Shown here: positions 1 through 5,293 of the stretch, in pieces
Layout: each line of letters begins with the position of its first letter
Position numbering within the stretch: position 1 is the stretch's first letter
DNA from: Promethearchaeota archaeon
GTDB taxonomy: Archaea > Asgardarchaeota > Lokiarchaeia > Sigynarchaeales > SOKP01
Direction of reading: 5' to 3'
Length of the DNA stretch: 7,790 nt
NCBI GenBank assembly: GCA_030668025.1
Contig: DAOUUT010000179.1
Location: 1-7,790 of the forward strand
Position numbers and translations under genes: made by a program
Notes under the pieces: model-generated
Databases searched by the model: none
Told to the model about the DNA's origin: nothing
The model's input: the letters and a program-made list of their open reading frames with translations, nothing else

Positions 1-1
1 T

Positions 2-409
2 ATAGCAGAAATCGCTGTTAATATGCTCTTCTCTTATCGAGATCAAGCAGAAATTAGCTTACGAGAATTTTGTCCAGACTCGTCAAAAGAAACTTCTATT
101 GAAGCATTAATAGCGCAAGGCAAAGTAAAAGGAAAACTATCGCTTTTTTGGTATAATTTCACTTATCATGCTCTTATTGACGGGTGGAGCGAAGAGAAAT
201 TAATTCGATACGCAACCAGTTTTGAAATCTTTAGCCAAGAAAATATTAAAAATCGAATAAAATCTTTTTTTAATCCAGTACATTCAACTACTGCTTTTTC
301 GTATAATATAGGAAGTAAACTCATAATAAACAAATATGGGGGCTATCCTTCGGTTAAAGATTTTCGAGACCTGCTTATCAATCCAATTCTCCCCTCCGAT
401 TTAGCATAA
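2..409 (+). CDS. C-terminal fragment of an unrecognised protein, possibly peptidase-like
   Basis: The frame is open to the left window edge (it reads IAEIAVN before the Met at 23), so this is the 3' part of a longer gene and Met 23 need not be the start. About 135 residues are visible. They are soluble in character, with aromatic stretches (LFWYNFTYHAL, then a helical DGWSEEKLIRYA segment) and an ending TTAFSYNIGSKLI...FRDLLINPILPSDLA. The end, a small-residue helix followed by an F-R/H-D-x-(hydrophobic) segment and a Pro-rich tail, vaguely recalls the C-terminus of DUF885-type or other helical metallopeptidases. No HExxH or other catalytic motif lies in the visible part, so I do not assign a function. 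A T-rich tract at 454-467 could end its transcript. Confidence 0.8.
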   Translation: MAEIAVNMLFSYRDQAEISLREFCPDSSKETSIEALIAQGKVKGKLSLFWYNFTYHALIDGWSEEKLIRYATSFEIFSQENIKNRIKSFFNPVHSTTAFSYNIGSKLIINKYGGYPSVKDFRDLLINPILPSDLA

Positions 410-453
410 AATTATTTTAAAAGAAATTTTCATTAGCATTAAAAAATAAAAAT

Positions 454-467
454 TCTCTCTCTTTTTT
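454..467 (+). terminator. T-rich tract downstream of the first gene
   Basis: A pyrimidine run (TCTCTCTCTTTTTT) about 45 bases after the stop codon at 407-409. Archaeal RNA polymerase terminates at U-rich tracts without needing a hairpin, so this is a plausible 3' end. No strong stem is visible directly before it. Confidence 0.35.
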
Positions 468-528
468 AGTAGTTTAAATAAATTTTTTCAAATTAGTAAA
501 TTGTTTAAGAAGAACTTAATATGAACAT

Positions 529-605
529 TTCAATTCGGTTTCAAATTAAAAAAAAAATTGTTAAAAACAATCCACATAACAAACAAAGTGAGAAAAAATG
601 CCTGG
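529..605 (+). repeat. 77-nt direct repeat, copy A
   Basis: Aligns without gaps to 733-809, with 8 mismatches in 77 positions (about 90% identity) and a period of 204 bases. It starts TTCAATTCGGTTTCAAATTA, passes through an A-rich centre and ends AAAGTGAGAAAAAATGCCTGG, which contains a ribosome-binding site and a start codon. A weak TATA-like TTTAAG lies at 504-509. The equivalent offset in the other copy holds a better AAATATAT. Identity falls sharply outside the 77 bases, so this is a defined unit and not a general duplication of the area. Confidence 0.85.
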
Positions 606-630
606 GGAAATGGACGCAATACCATATTAG
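598..630 (+). CDS. Putative 10-residue mini-ORF in repeat unit A
   Basis: Reads MPGEMDAIPY and stops at TAG. A GTGAG Shine-Dalgarno-like motif at 588-592 lies five bases before the ATG, good spacing for an archaeal ribosome-binding site. The peptide aligns with the one in unit B (M-x-G-E/Q-x-D-x-I/V-P), and the shared Gly, Asp and Pro codons differ only at third positions. The reading frame is very short and could be chance. The main supports are the repeated RBS-ATG context and the match to the second copy. It may be a translated minigene or part of a small RNA. Confidence 0.3.
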   Translation: MPGEMDAIPY

Positions 631-671
631 ATGTTTAATATTAAAACATCATATATTTTCTATTCTTTTTT
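630..671 (+). terminator. Hairpin plus T-tract after mini-ORF A
   Basis: A near-perfect inverted repeat spans 630-650: GATGTTT pairs with AAACATC, or GATG/CATC plus the 12-base palindrome TTTAATATTAAA with one bulged A. A T-rich stretch ending in TTTTTT at 666-671 follows. The order matches a transcript 3' end on the plus strand, starting at the last base of the mini-ORF stop codon. The stem is AT-rich and hence weak. Confidence 0.4.
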
Positions 672-707
672 AAAATAAGTAGTTCAGAAATATCTTTTTG
701 GCAGAAT

Positions 708-715
708 AAATATAT
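708..715 (+). promoter_or_regulatory. Candidate TATA box for repeat unit B
   Basis: AAATATAT lies about 25 bases before the start of the second repeat copy, which would place initiation near 735-738, at the repeat's left end. The corresponding position before copy A (204 bases earlier) has the poorer TTTAAG. In DNA this AT-rich such strings are common, so support comes only from the matching position in both units. Confidence 0.3.
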
Positions 716-732
716 GTAATATTATTTATCGA

Positions 733-809
733 TTCAATCCGGTTTCAAATTAAAAAAAAGAATTTTAAAAACAATTCGCATAATAAACAAAGTGAGAAAA
801 AATGCTTGG
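733..809 (+). repeat. 77-nt direct repeat, copy B
   Basis: Second copy of the repeat at 529-605. The best conserved parts are GGTTTCAAATTAAAAAAAA at the left and AAACAAAGTGAGAAAAAATG at the right. Most mismatches fall in the A-rich centre and in the CATAA(C/T)AAA area. A small TTGTT/AACAA stem in copy A is not preserved here, so the shared element does not look like a conserved internal RNA hairpin. Confidence 0.85.
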
Positions 810-831
810 TCAAAAAGATATAGTACCTTAA
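802..831 (+). CDS. Putative 9-residue mini-ORF in repeat unit B
   Basis: Reads MLGQKDIVP and stops at TAA. GTGAG at 792-796 lies five bases before the ATG, exactly as in unit A. Beyond the repeat the DNA of the two mini-ORFs agrees at only 14 of 24 positions by hand alignment, yet Gly, Asp and Pro stay in place and I/V and E/Q are conservative pairs. That hints at a selected peptide, but two sequences this short cannot prove it. Confidence 0.3.
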   Translation: MLGQKDIVP

Positions 832-834
832 TTG

Positions 835-875
835 GGTGTTTTTTTAAGAACACCATTTGTTTTTCTTTCTTTTTT
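835..875 (+). terminator. Hairpin plus T-tract after mini-ORF B
   Basis: GGTGTT (835-840) pairs with AACACC (849-854) around an 8-base loop. A T-rich run (TTTGTTTTTCTTTCTTTTTT, 856-875) follows directly. This is the arrangement of an intrinsic-like terminator on the plus strand. It begins three bases after the mini-ORF stop and ends against the stop codon of the convergent gene at 880. On the minus strand the same place is A-rich, so it would not serve that gene as a U-tract terminator. Confidence 0.5.
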
Positions 876-879
876 AATT

Positions 880-2244
880 TTAAAGCGCGTTTTTCATTTT
901 ATTAATTTCAAACCAAAAATATTTGACTGTAATATAGTACCATAGTAATAGTCCGGGTATTACTAGAATTAATGAGATTACTATATTAGTTGGTAGAATC
1001 AAAAAGCCTAAAATATTGATATCTACGAAATCTATCGGCATAATAAACAATTCAATACATAGGAGATAAATAAAACCAACGATTATTAAAATTACCATAA
1101 GAATCACAATTCCCCTTATTCTAGGAAATTTATATAATAAGATTGCAGATAAAAGTCCAAAAACAACGATTACAATTGCTATTGTAATTAAATCCAGATT
1201 TCCAATTGTCCAAACCATTAATAGCGTTGTTATTATGGAAAAAAATCCACATATAATTGAAATAATATAAAAATTTTTAACTAATTTTGGTTCCTTTAAA
1301 GGTCCCTTTGCTAAGATTAATCTTGGTAAAGTTAAAGCTGCGTTTTTCTCATCGGATGCTTTTATAAAATCGTTTTCTAACAATATAATATCGCTCTTAT
1401 TTTCTAGAATTTCACTACTCTCAAAAAATCCTTTTACTGAATATAGAACATAAAAGCTATTAAAAATATGGATTAAAAGCGCACAAAAAACTGCTGATTC
1501 AAGAGAGCCAAACAAAGCAATACCCGCAAATAAAGCGCCAATGCTTAGCGTTCCAACATCTCCAGGAAAAATTTTTGCAGGAAATTTATTATATAAGTAA
1601 AATGGAATTAAAATTGCTAAAGCGATAACGGTAAATAAAATTCCTATTGCGGAATTCCATATTATTGAACAAACAAACAAGGAACATAGTGCTATAATGG
1701 ATGTACCCGACCCTTCACCATTATATCCTTCTAACATATTTACTGTGTTTGCAAATACTGCGACTATTATTGGCGCAAGTATTGGATAAATAACCGTTAA
1801 TCTTAGTTGCCCTATGAAAGGGATTGTAGGGGAGTCAATTTTAATAAAACCAAAAAAATTTGCCAGAAAAATCAATGTTCCCGTAAAGATTGTTAATATT
1901 AGTTTATATCTCGATCTTAATTTAATTCTGTCGTCAATATAACCAATTAACCCGGATAAAATCACAGTTAAAACAAATATTAGGATTTCGTTAAAGAAAC
2001 TTGGAAAGAAGATAATTAGAAAAATTGATGCAAAAGAGATTCCTATGACTATGCTAATTCCACCAGATTCTGCAACTTCTGTCTTTAAGTTTTTATGTAT
2101 ATCGATTCCGATGTGTCCCTTCCTTTTCATTATTTTTATGACATAGGGGATAATTGCCATTGTAATTGTAAATCCTACAGCAAAAACGATTATCAGATAA
2201 ATAACTTCCAATACGCCCCAATTTAAATCAGTTATCCGAATCAT
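880..2244 (-). CDS. ALG7/DPAGT1-like polyprenyl-phosphate GlcNAc-1-phosphate transferase
   Basis: A 454-residue polytopic membrane protein of the polyprenyl-phosphate N-acetylhexosamine-1-phosphate transferase family (MraY/WecA/ALG7). It would transfer sugar-1-phosphate from a UDP-sugar to dolichyl phosphate at the membrane's cytoplasmic face, the first step of the lipid-linked glycan for N-glycosylation. Family signatures seen: ESGGIS (59-64), the DD metal/carrier motif in GYIDDRIKLRSRYK (DD 104-105), NMLEGYNGEGSG (169-180), FPGDVGT (226-232) and HIFNS (259-263). The stretch NAALTLPRLILAKGPLKE (301-318) resembles the C-terminal part of DPAGT1, favouring an ALG7-type over a bacterial-type enzyme. 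Beyond it lie about 120 residues with three or four more hydrophobic helices (about 350-440), so the protein is longer than the roughly 410-residue human enzyme. No Shine-Dalgarno precedes the ATG. It is the last gene of the minus-strand group, 50 bases after the tRNA. UDP-GlcNAc as donor is inferred. Confidence 0.9.
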   Translation of the reverse strand: MIRITDLNWGVLEVIYLIIVFAVGFTITMAIIPYVIKIMKRKGHIGIDIHKNLKTEVAESGGISIVIGISFASIFLIIFFPSFFNEILIFVLTVILSGLIGYIDDRIKLRSRYKLILTIFTGTLIFLANFFGFIKIDSPTIPFIGQLRLTVIYPILAPIIVAVFANTVNMLEGYNGEGSGTSIIALCSLFVCSIIWNSAIGILFTVIALAILIPFYLYNKFPAKIFPGDVGTLSIGALFAGIALFGSLESAVFCALLIHIFNSFYVLYSVKGFFESSEILENKSDIILLENDFIKASDEKNAALTLPRLILAKGPLKEPKLVKNFYIISIICGFFSIITTLLMVWTIGNLDLITIAIVIVVFGLLSAILLYKFPRIRGIVILMVILIIVGFIYLLCIELFIMPIDFVDINILGFLILPTNIVISLILVIPGLLLWYYITVKYFWFEINKMKNAL

Positions 2245-2294
2245 TATTTATTTTTTTAAGTAGTTTATTTATTCGACAAAAAGTAAATAAATAA

Positions 2295-2396
2295 TAGCCC
2301 GGCACGGAATTTCGACATACGAACTTACTCGATAGTTTTCGAACCGTGGTCACGGGGTTCAAGGCCCCAGATGCTTGTCCACTACACCACCGGGCT
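2295..2396 (-). tRNA. trnQ: tRNA-Gln (anticodon TTG) with a 29-nt intron in the T-loop
   Basis: Acceptor AGCCCGG pairs with CCGGGCT (7 bp), with A as discriminator and no encoded CCA. The D-stem is GTGT/GCAT (two wobble ends). The anticodon stem is TGGGG/CCCCG around the loop CCTTGAA, giving anticodon TTG (2360-2362). The variable loop is TGAC. T-stem CACGG/CCGTG encloses 36 bases where 7 are expected. Removing 2309-2337 restores the canonical T-loop TTCGAAT and a 73-nt mature tRNA. The A1-U72 pair and A73 fit archaeal tRNA-Gln. Position 33 is C instead of the near-universal U. The gene starts 14 bases after the Trm112-like stop and may be cotranscribed with it. CTTTTTG at 2277-2283 could end transcription. 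Confidence 0.93.
2309..2337 (-). other. Noncanonical tRNA intron at position 59/60 with a bulge-helix-bulge fold
   Basis: Around the two splice sites the pre-tRNA folds into the motif cut by the archaeal splicing endonuclease. The outer helix is the T-stem CACGG/CCGTG. The central helix is exactly 4 bp (TTCG/CGAA), with a 3-base bulge AAA on the 5' side and a 3-base bulge ATT on the 3' side. The inner stem is AC/GT, a TAT/TAT internal loop, then CGAG/TTCG closed by TAAG. Cutting after the second base of each bulge leaves TTCGAA joined to T, the consensus T-loop. The usual site 37/38 carries no intron. Confidence 0.88.
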
Positions 2397-2410
2397 ATGT
2401 ATTTTATTAC

Positions 2411-3034
2411 TTATATGTTGAAAGGTTTTAAATTTTGTTTAAAAAATGCATTATCTAATAAATCTTTATTGGTTTTTAGAAATTGAATCTCTGCTTTTTC
2501 GTCCCTATATTCATCAGGGAGCATTTGAGGTATTGTTTCGATGATTGGGTACCATCGCATACATTCTGAACAGAACAGCATTCCCGTTTCAATTTCAGTC
2601 TCAATTTTAATTTTATTTAAAAAAAATAATTCTGGTAGAATATTTTCGATTTGTTCAAATCCTAAGCTATTAGAAAAATTGGTTATTTTATCTTTTATAT
2701 CGTGTTTGATAATGTTAAAACATTGTTTACTTAATTTTAATGACGATTTATCTTGTATATAGTTGACTTCCTTAATACTCAAAATTATTAAATTTAGATA
2801 AGTATCGATCAAGCTCTTTTCAATAACTATATCGTCCCGAATATAAATTATTCCCTTTTCCTCGTGAATCTCGATAATATTTTCCTTCTTAATAAGATCA
2901 ATGTCTCTTTTCTCAAAAAAACTTAAGATGTCCTTAAATTCTTCTTCTTTAGTTTCATATGAAAAAATATACAAATCTAAGGGAAAATATTTGTCAATTG
3001 GACAAGCTAAAATGTCAAATAACCACGGTTTCAT
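2411..3034 (-). CDS. trm112: Trm112-family methyltransferase-activating protein with a long insertion
   Basis: Both halves of the Trm112 zinc-ribbon-like fold are recognisable. The N-terminal strand is KPWLFDILACPIDKYFPLDL (2-21). The C-terminal part is IETGMLFCSECMRWYPIIET (148-167) followed by IPQMLPDE (168-175), which matches the human TRMT112 ending (EGTLQCPESGRMFPISRGIP). Trm112 is a small obligate partner that stabilises methyltransferases acting on tRNA, rRNA and release factor. About 125 residues, largely helical, separate the halves. Bacterial and many archaeal members are about 60 residues and eukaryotic ones about 125-135, so this 207-residue form is long. Only C11, C155 and C158 are present of the four zinc cysteines. 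The second N-terminal one (C16 in yeast) is Y16. GGTGA lies four bases before the ATG, a strong archaeal ribosome-binding site. It starts 23 bases after the ribophorin-like stop, suggesting one operon. Confidence 0.85.
   Translation of the reverse strand: MKPWLFDILACPIDKYFPLDLYIFSYETKEEEFKDILSFFEKRDIDLIKKENIIEIHEEKGIIYIRDDIVIEKSLIDTYLNLIILSIKEVNYIQDKSSLKLSKQCFNIIKHDIKDKITNFSNSLGFEQIENILPELFFLNKIKIETEIETGMLFCSECMRWYPIIETIPQMLPDEYRDEKAEIQFLKTNKDLLDNAFFKQNLKPFNI
2424..2434 (-). promoter_or_regulatory. Possible TATA box for the tRNA, inside the end of the upstream gene
   Basis: AATTTAAAACC-like sequence on the minus strand is centred about 30 bases before the tRNA 5' end, which would allow a short leader. 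It lies within the last codons of the Trm112-like gene. A second AT-rich string (CATATAAG, 2410-2417) is too close for a standard spacing. Weak evidence, as the region is generally AT-rich. Confidence 0.22.
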
Positions 3035-3057
3035 TGAGTCACCAAATTAAATGTTAT

Positions 3058-4920
3058 TTATAATAAGTAGCTTCTTAGTTGTTGAATGTATTTATCTATT
3101 GTTCTATCTAGTTTCTTTCTTCTGTTAAAGAAATCGTCTGATAATTTCTGGTATGCGGCTTTAGAAGGTAATCTTCCTCTTTTATATCGAGTCTCCAGAA
3201 GGGTTAAACTATCATTTACGCTAAATCTCTCGGCATCTAAAACATCAAGTTTTTTTACAATATTATTAAAGGTGGCGTTTGTCCCCATTAAAACTTTTTT
3301 AAATGGCGTGATTTCGTCTTTAATTTGGTCGATTTTTGTTGAATTTTTGGCTAATAAATTCTTATATGTTTTCTTAGCTAACTTTTTACGTTTTGCTTCA
3401 TCTTCTGCTTTTCTAATTTCTAATATTAACGCATTTTTTTCTTCATACAAAGAACAAAATTCTCTAATTTCATTAGTGGGTATGAATTCCTTTTTAAACA
3501 AGGATAGTTGTTCTTCTCTTTCTTTAGTTTTAATAATTAGAACAAATACAGCTGATAAAAATGCAATAATTAGCATGAAAATGAGAGGTCGTAGAATTAA
3601 ATCAAAGATATCTACAGTGAATGTAAAAAGTATTGTTTTTCTTTCTAAAGGACTCACACTTTCAGAATTATAAACCAAAACTCTGGTACCAGTAGTTTTT
3701 GACATTGCTTCAGGTAAAGACGATGTGTAATCTATATTACTACATCCCTCTATAATAACACTAGTAATTTGTTGGTGTATTAAAAACTCATAGCTTGTTG
3801 TAAAAATATTAATTAGAATAGACTGTTGAAGCCAATTGTATGAAACTAATTTTTCATAAGGTAAATTGTATTCTATGAAAAAGTTAAATTTAGAAAAAGG
3901 CTCCAATGAAGCTCGATTTTGATATAAAGGTATAGTTAACACCTTTCTTGAGGGCCCTTCGATGGAATCGGTTATTGTTACTCCCAATAATTCACCAAGG
4001 TCATCATAAATATGTAAATTTTTAATATCTACGGGAAGGTTTATTGAAAGTAATGGAATTGTTATAATTCCTAAGTTTTCAATTTTGATTTCTTCCTTGA
4101 TTTTAACCACACCCCAAGGGGATATAAATATTTCTCGATTTAATTCTTCAATTTCTAACTTTGTCGATTGTCTATCTTCAAAAGTGATTGTAGTTTCATA
4201 ATTTTCACCTAAATTTTCTAAAAATGGATCTAAGAAGTTCAGAGTAGAACTTTGCGCTAAATCATACAACACATTTCTACCACCTACAGATATGCCCATT
4301 TCTTCAAACTCTTTATGAAAATTCACTGTTGTCTCCTCTGGCAAAAGATAATTTGATTTTATGTTTCCTTCGCTCTTATAAGGTAGTATTGGAAATAACA
4401 ATCCTGTGAAATCGACTATTTGAGCAATTGCTTCACCAATATATTCAAATTTATAGGTTATCAAATTTTGGTACGTAAGCAAAACATTTATGGTAATTTC
4501 TTGCGATGGTAAAAGAGGCGAATCAAAATATATTGTTATCATTTCATAACTCCGCATAACTTCATGTGACCTTTCTGTTAATAAAGTGTTATGTGTTTGA
4601 CCGGTTGCGCCAAAATAAATTAAATTATTTGAATCATTTAGCGGGATTCCAAATAATATTGAATTAATAGGATTGTCATTTTGATTTAATATTGTAATTC
4701 GATCATTTATATTTACTAAACCATATGAACTAATATTAGTATTCCTTATAATCCCATTAATTAATATGTTTTCGGCTCCTTCTAAACCCCCTGATAATTG
4801 AGGAGGATCATTTTCAGTTTGATTTTGATAATTAAATGAAGGATCATTTTGAATATATGAAAATACAACAATAAATAAAAAAAAACTAATTAGTAGTAAT
4901 ATTTTTTTTTTTCTTCTCAT
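3058..4920 (-). CDS. Ribophorin I (OST1)-like membrane protein
   Basis: A 620-residue type I membrane protein. A basic N-terminus (MRRKKK) and hydrophobic segment 7-21 form a signal or anchor. Residues about 50-435 are beta-rich and appear as two similar halves. A single transmembrane helix follows at about 441-463, then a charged helical cytoplasmic tail (465-620). Eukaryotic ribophorin I has the same order. Local matches, from memory, to human ribophorin I: REIFISPWGVVKIKEEIKI (262-280) against RVIEVSHWGNIAVEENVDL; FFIEYNLPYEKL (347-358) against HYIVGYNLPSYEYL; FTFTVDIFDLILRPL just before the membrane helix against VHYTFNKVLMLQEPL; and the tail end KLDRTIDKYIQQL against ELVTKIDHILDAL. Ribophorin I is the OST subunit beside STT3 and the translocon. 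Sequons at N33, N62 and N95 would face outside. It is the first gene of the minus-strand group, diverging from Sec61-beta. Family assignment rests on motifs read by eye. Confidence 0.82.
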   Translation of the reverse strand: MRRKKKILLLISFFLFIVVFSYIQNDPSFNYQNQTENDPPQLSGGLEGAENILINGIIRNTNISSYGLVNINDRITILNQNDNPINSILFGIPLNDSNNLIYFGATGQTHNTLLTERSHEVMRSYEMITIYFDSPLLPSQEITINVLLTYQNLITYKFEYIGEAIAQIVDFTGLLFPILPYKSEGNIKSNYLLPEETTVNFHKEFEEMGISVGGRNVLYDLAQSSTLNFLDPFLENLGENYETTITFEDRQSTKLEIEELNREIFISPWGVVKIKEEIKIENLGIITIPLLSINLPVDIKNLHIYDDLGELLGVTITDSIEGPSRKVLTIPLYQNRASLEPFSKFNFFIEYNLPYEKLVSYNWLQQSILINIFTTSYEFLIHQQITSVIIEGCSNIDYTSSLPEAMSKTTGTRVLVYNSESVSPLERKTILFTFTVDIFDLILRPLIFMLIIAFLSAVFVLIIKTKEREEQLSLFKKEFIPTNEIREFCSLYEEKNALILEIRKAEDEAKRKKLAKKTYKNLLAKNSTKIDQIKDEITPFKKVLMGTNATFNNIVKKLDVLDAERFSVNDSLTLLETRYKRGRLPSKAAYQKLSDDFFNRRKKLDRTIDKYIQQLRSYLL

Positions 4921-5074
4921 TATAAATTAACCTTTACTTACTCGAATTAACTAATAATAATTAATACAATTAATAAAAATTTATCATATTTTTTTTTTTA
5001 ATTCAAGATAAACCTTATTATTTTTGATGTGTTAATTTTATTTAATTAATTACAATTTTTGTGATAGTTGAGTT
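4921..5074. promoter_or_regulatory. Divergent promoter region between the ribophorin-like and Sec61-beta genes
   Basis: A 154-base, strongly AT-rich spacer between two divergent start codons must hold at least one promoter for each direction. On the minus strand a TTTTTATTAA TATA-like string (4970-4979) would place initiation near 4948. A weak AAGG lies about 10 bases before that ATG. On the plus strand GTGAT (5061-5065) lies nine bases before the Sec61-beta ATG and is a good ribosome-binding site. Its TATA box is ambiguous (TTATTA near 5015-5020 or TTTTATTTAA near 5036-5045). Confidence 0.4.
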
Positions 5075-5281
5075 ATGTCATCTCGACAAAGTCAATCAAG
5101 ACGTAAGAAAAAAAGAAGTGGAAGTGCTCCAATGCCTTTAGGGGGGGCAGGTTTAATGAGATTTTTTGAAGATAGTTCAATTGGAATTAAAATAAGCCCA
5201 ATAACAACTGTAATTTTTGCCACTGCTTTAATTGCAATGGTATTGTTTGCTTGGTTAGGCATTTTTGAATGGATATTTTAA
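5075..5281 (+). CDS. secG: Protein translocase subunit Sec61-beta (archaeal SecG)
   Basis: A 68-residue tail-anchored protein with the archaeal Sec61-beta pattern: a basic, Ser-rich cytoplasmic N-terminus (SSRQSQSRRKKKRSG), then the signature segment APMPLGGAGLMRFFEDSS (18-35), then IKISPITTVIFATALIAM leading into one C-terminal transmembrane helix (about 42-66). It is the non-essential third subunit of the SecYE (Sec61-alpha/gamma) channel. Length is typical (50-70 residues in archaea). GTGAT nine bases before the ATG supports the start. It leads a plus-strand gene series, with the MazG-like gene beginning 12 bases after its stop. It diverges from the ribophorin I-like gene, whose eukaryotic counterpart works beside the same channel. 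Confidence 0.95.
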   Translation: MSSRQSQSRRKKKRSGSAPMPLGGAGLMRFFEDSSIGIKISPITTVIFATALIAMVLFAWLGIFEWIF

Positions 5282-5293
5282 TTTATTTTTATT

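Noticed and set aside
558..570. Conserved RNA hairpin TTGTT-AAA-AACAA in the repeat
   Set aside because: The second copy changes the G to T, which removes the pairing, so the stem is not preserved.
529..809. CRISPR array
   Set aside because: Only two repeat copies, each 77 bases and very A-rich, with 127 bases between them, a hairpin and T-tract in the gap, and no cas genes in the window.
529..809. Ends of an insertion sequence or transposon
   Set aside because: The copies are direct, not inverted. The 127 bases between them hold no transposase frame, and no target-site duplication is visible.
2309..2337. Insert in the tRNA as decay (pseudogene) and not an intron
   Set aside because: The exact bulge-helix-bulge geometry and the restoration of a perfect consensus T-loop by the predicted cuts are very unlikely in random decay. 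All stems are intact.
2541..2762. Plus-strand open frame of 73 codons
   Set aside because: Lies wholly inside the Trm112-like gene on the other strand. The antisense frame has no family resemblance, while the minus-strand protein has clear Trm112 motifs.
3086..3673. Plus-strand open frame of 195 codons
   Set aside because: Antisense to the ribophorin I-like gene's membrane helix and cytoplasmic tail. Its Ser/Leu/Phe-rich content is what the complement of a Lys/Glu-rich coding region gives.
4981..5001. Long A/T homopolymer near 4990-5000 as a special element
   Set aside because: It lies in an ordinary divergent AT-rich spacer and has no partner repeat. Homopolymers are common throughout this sequence.
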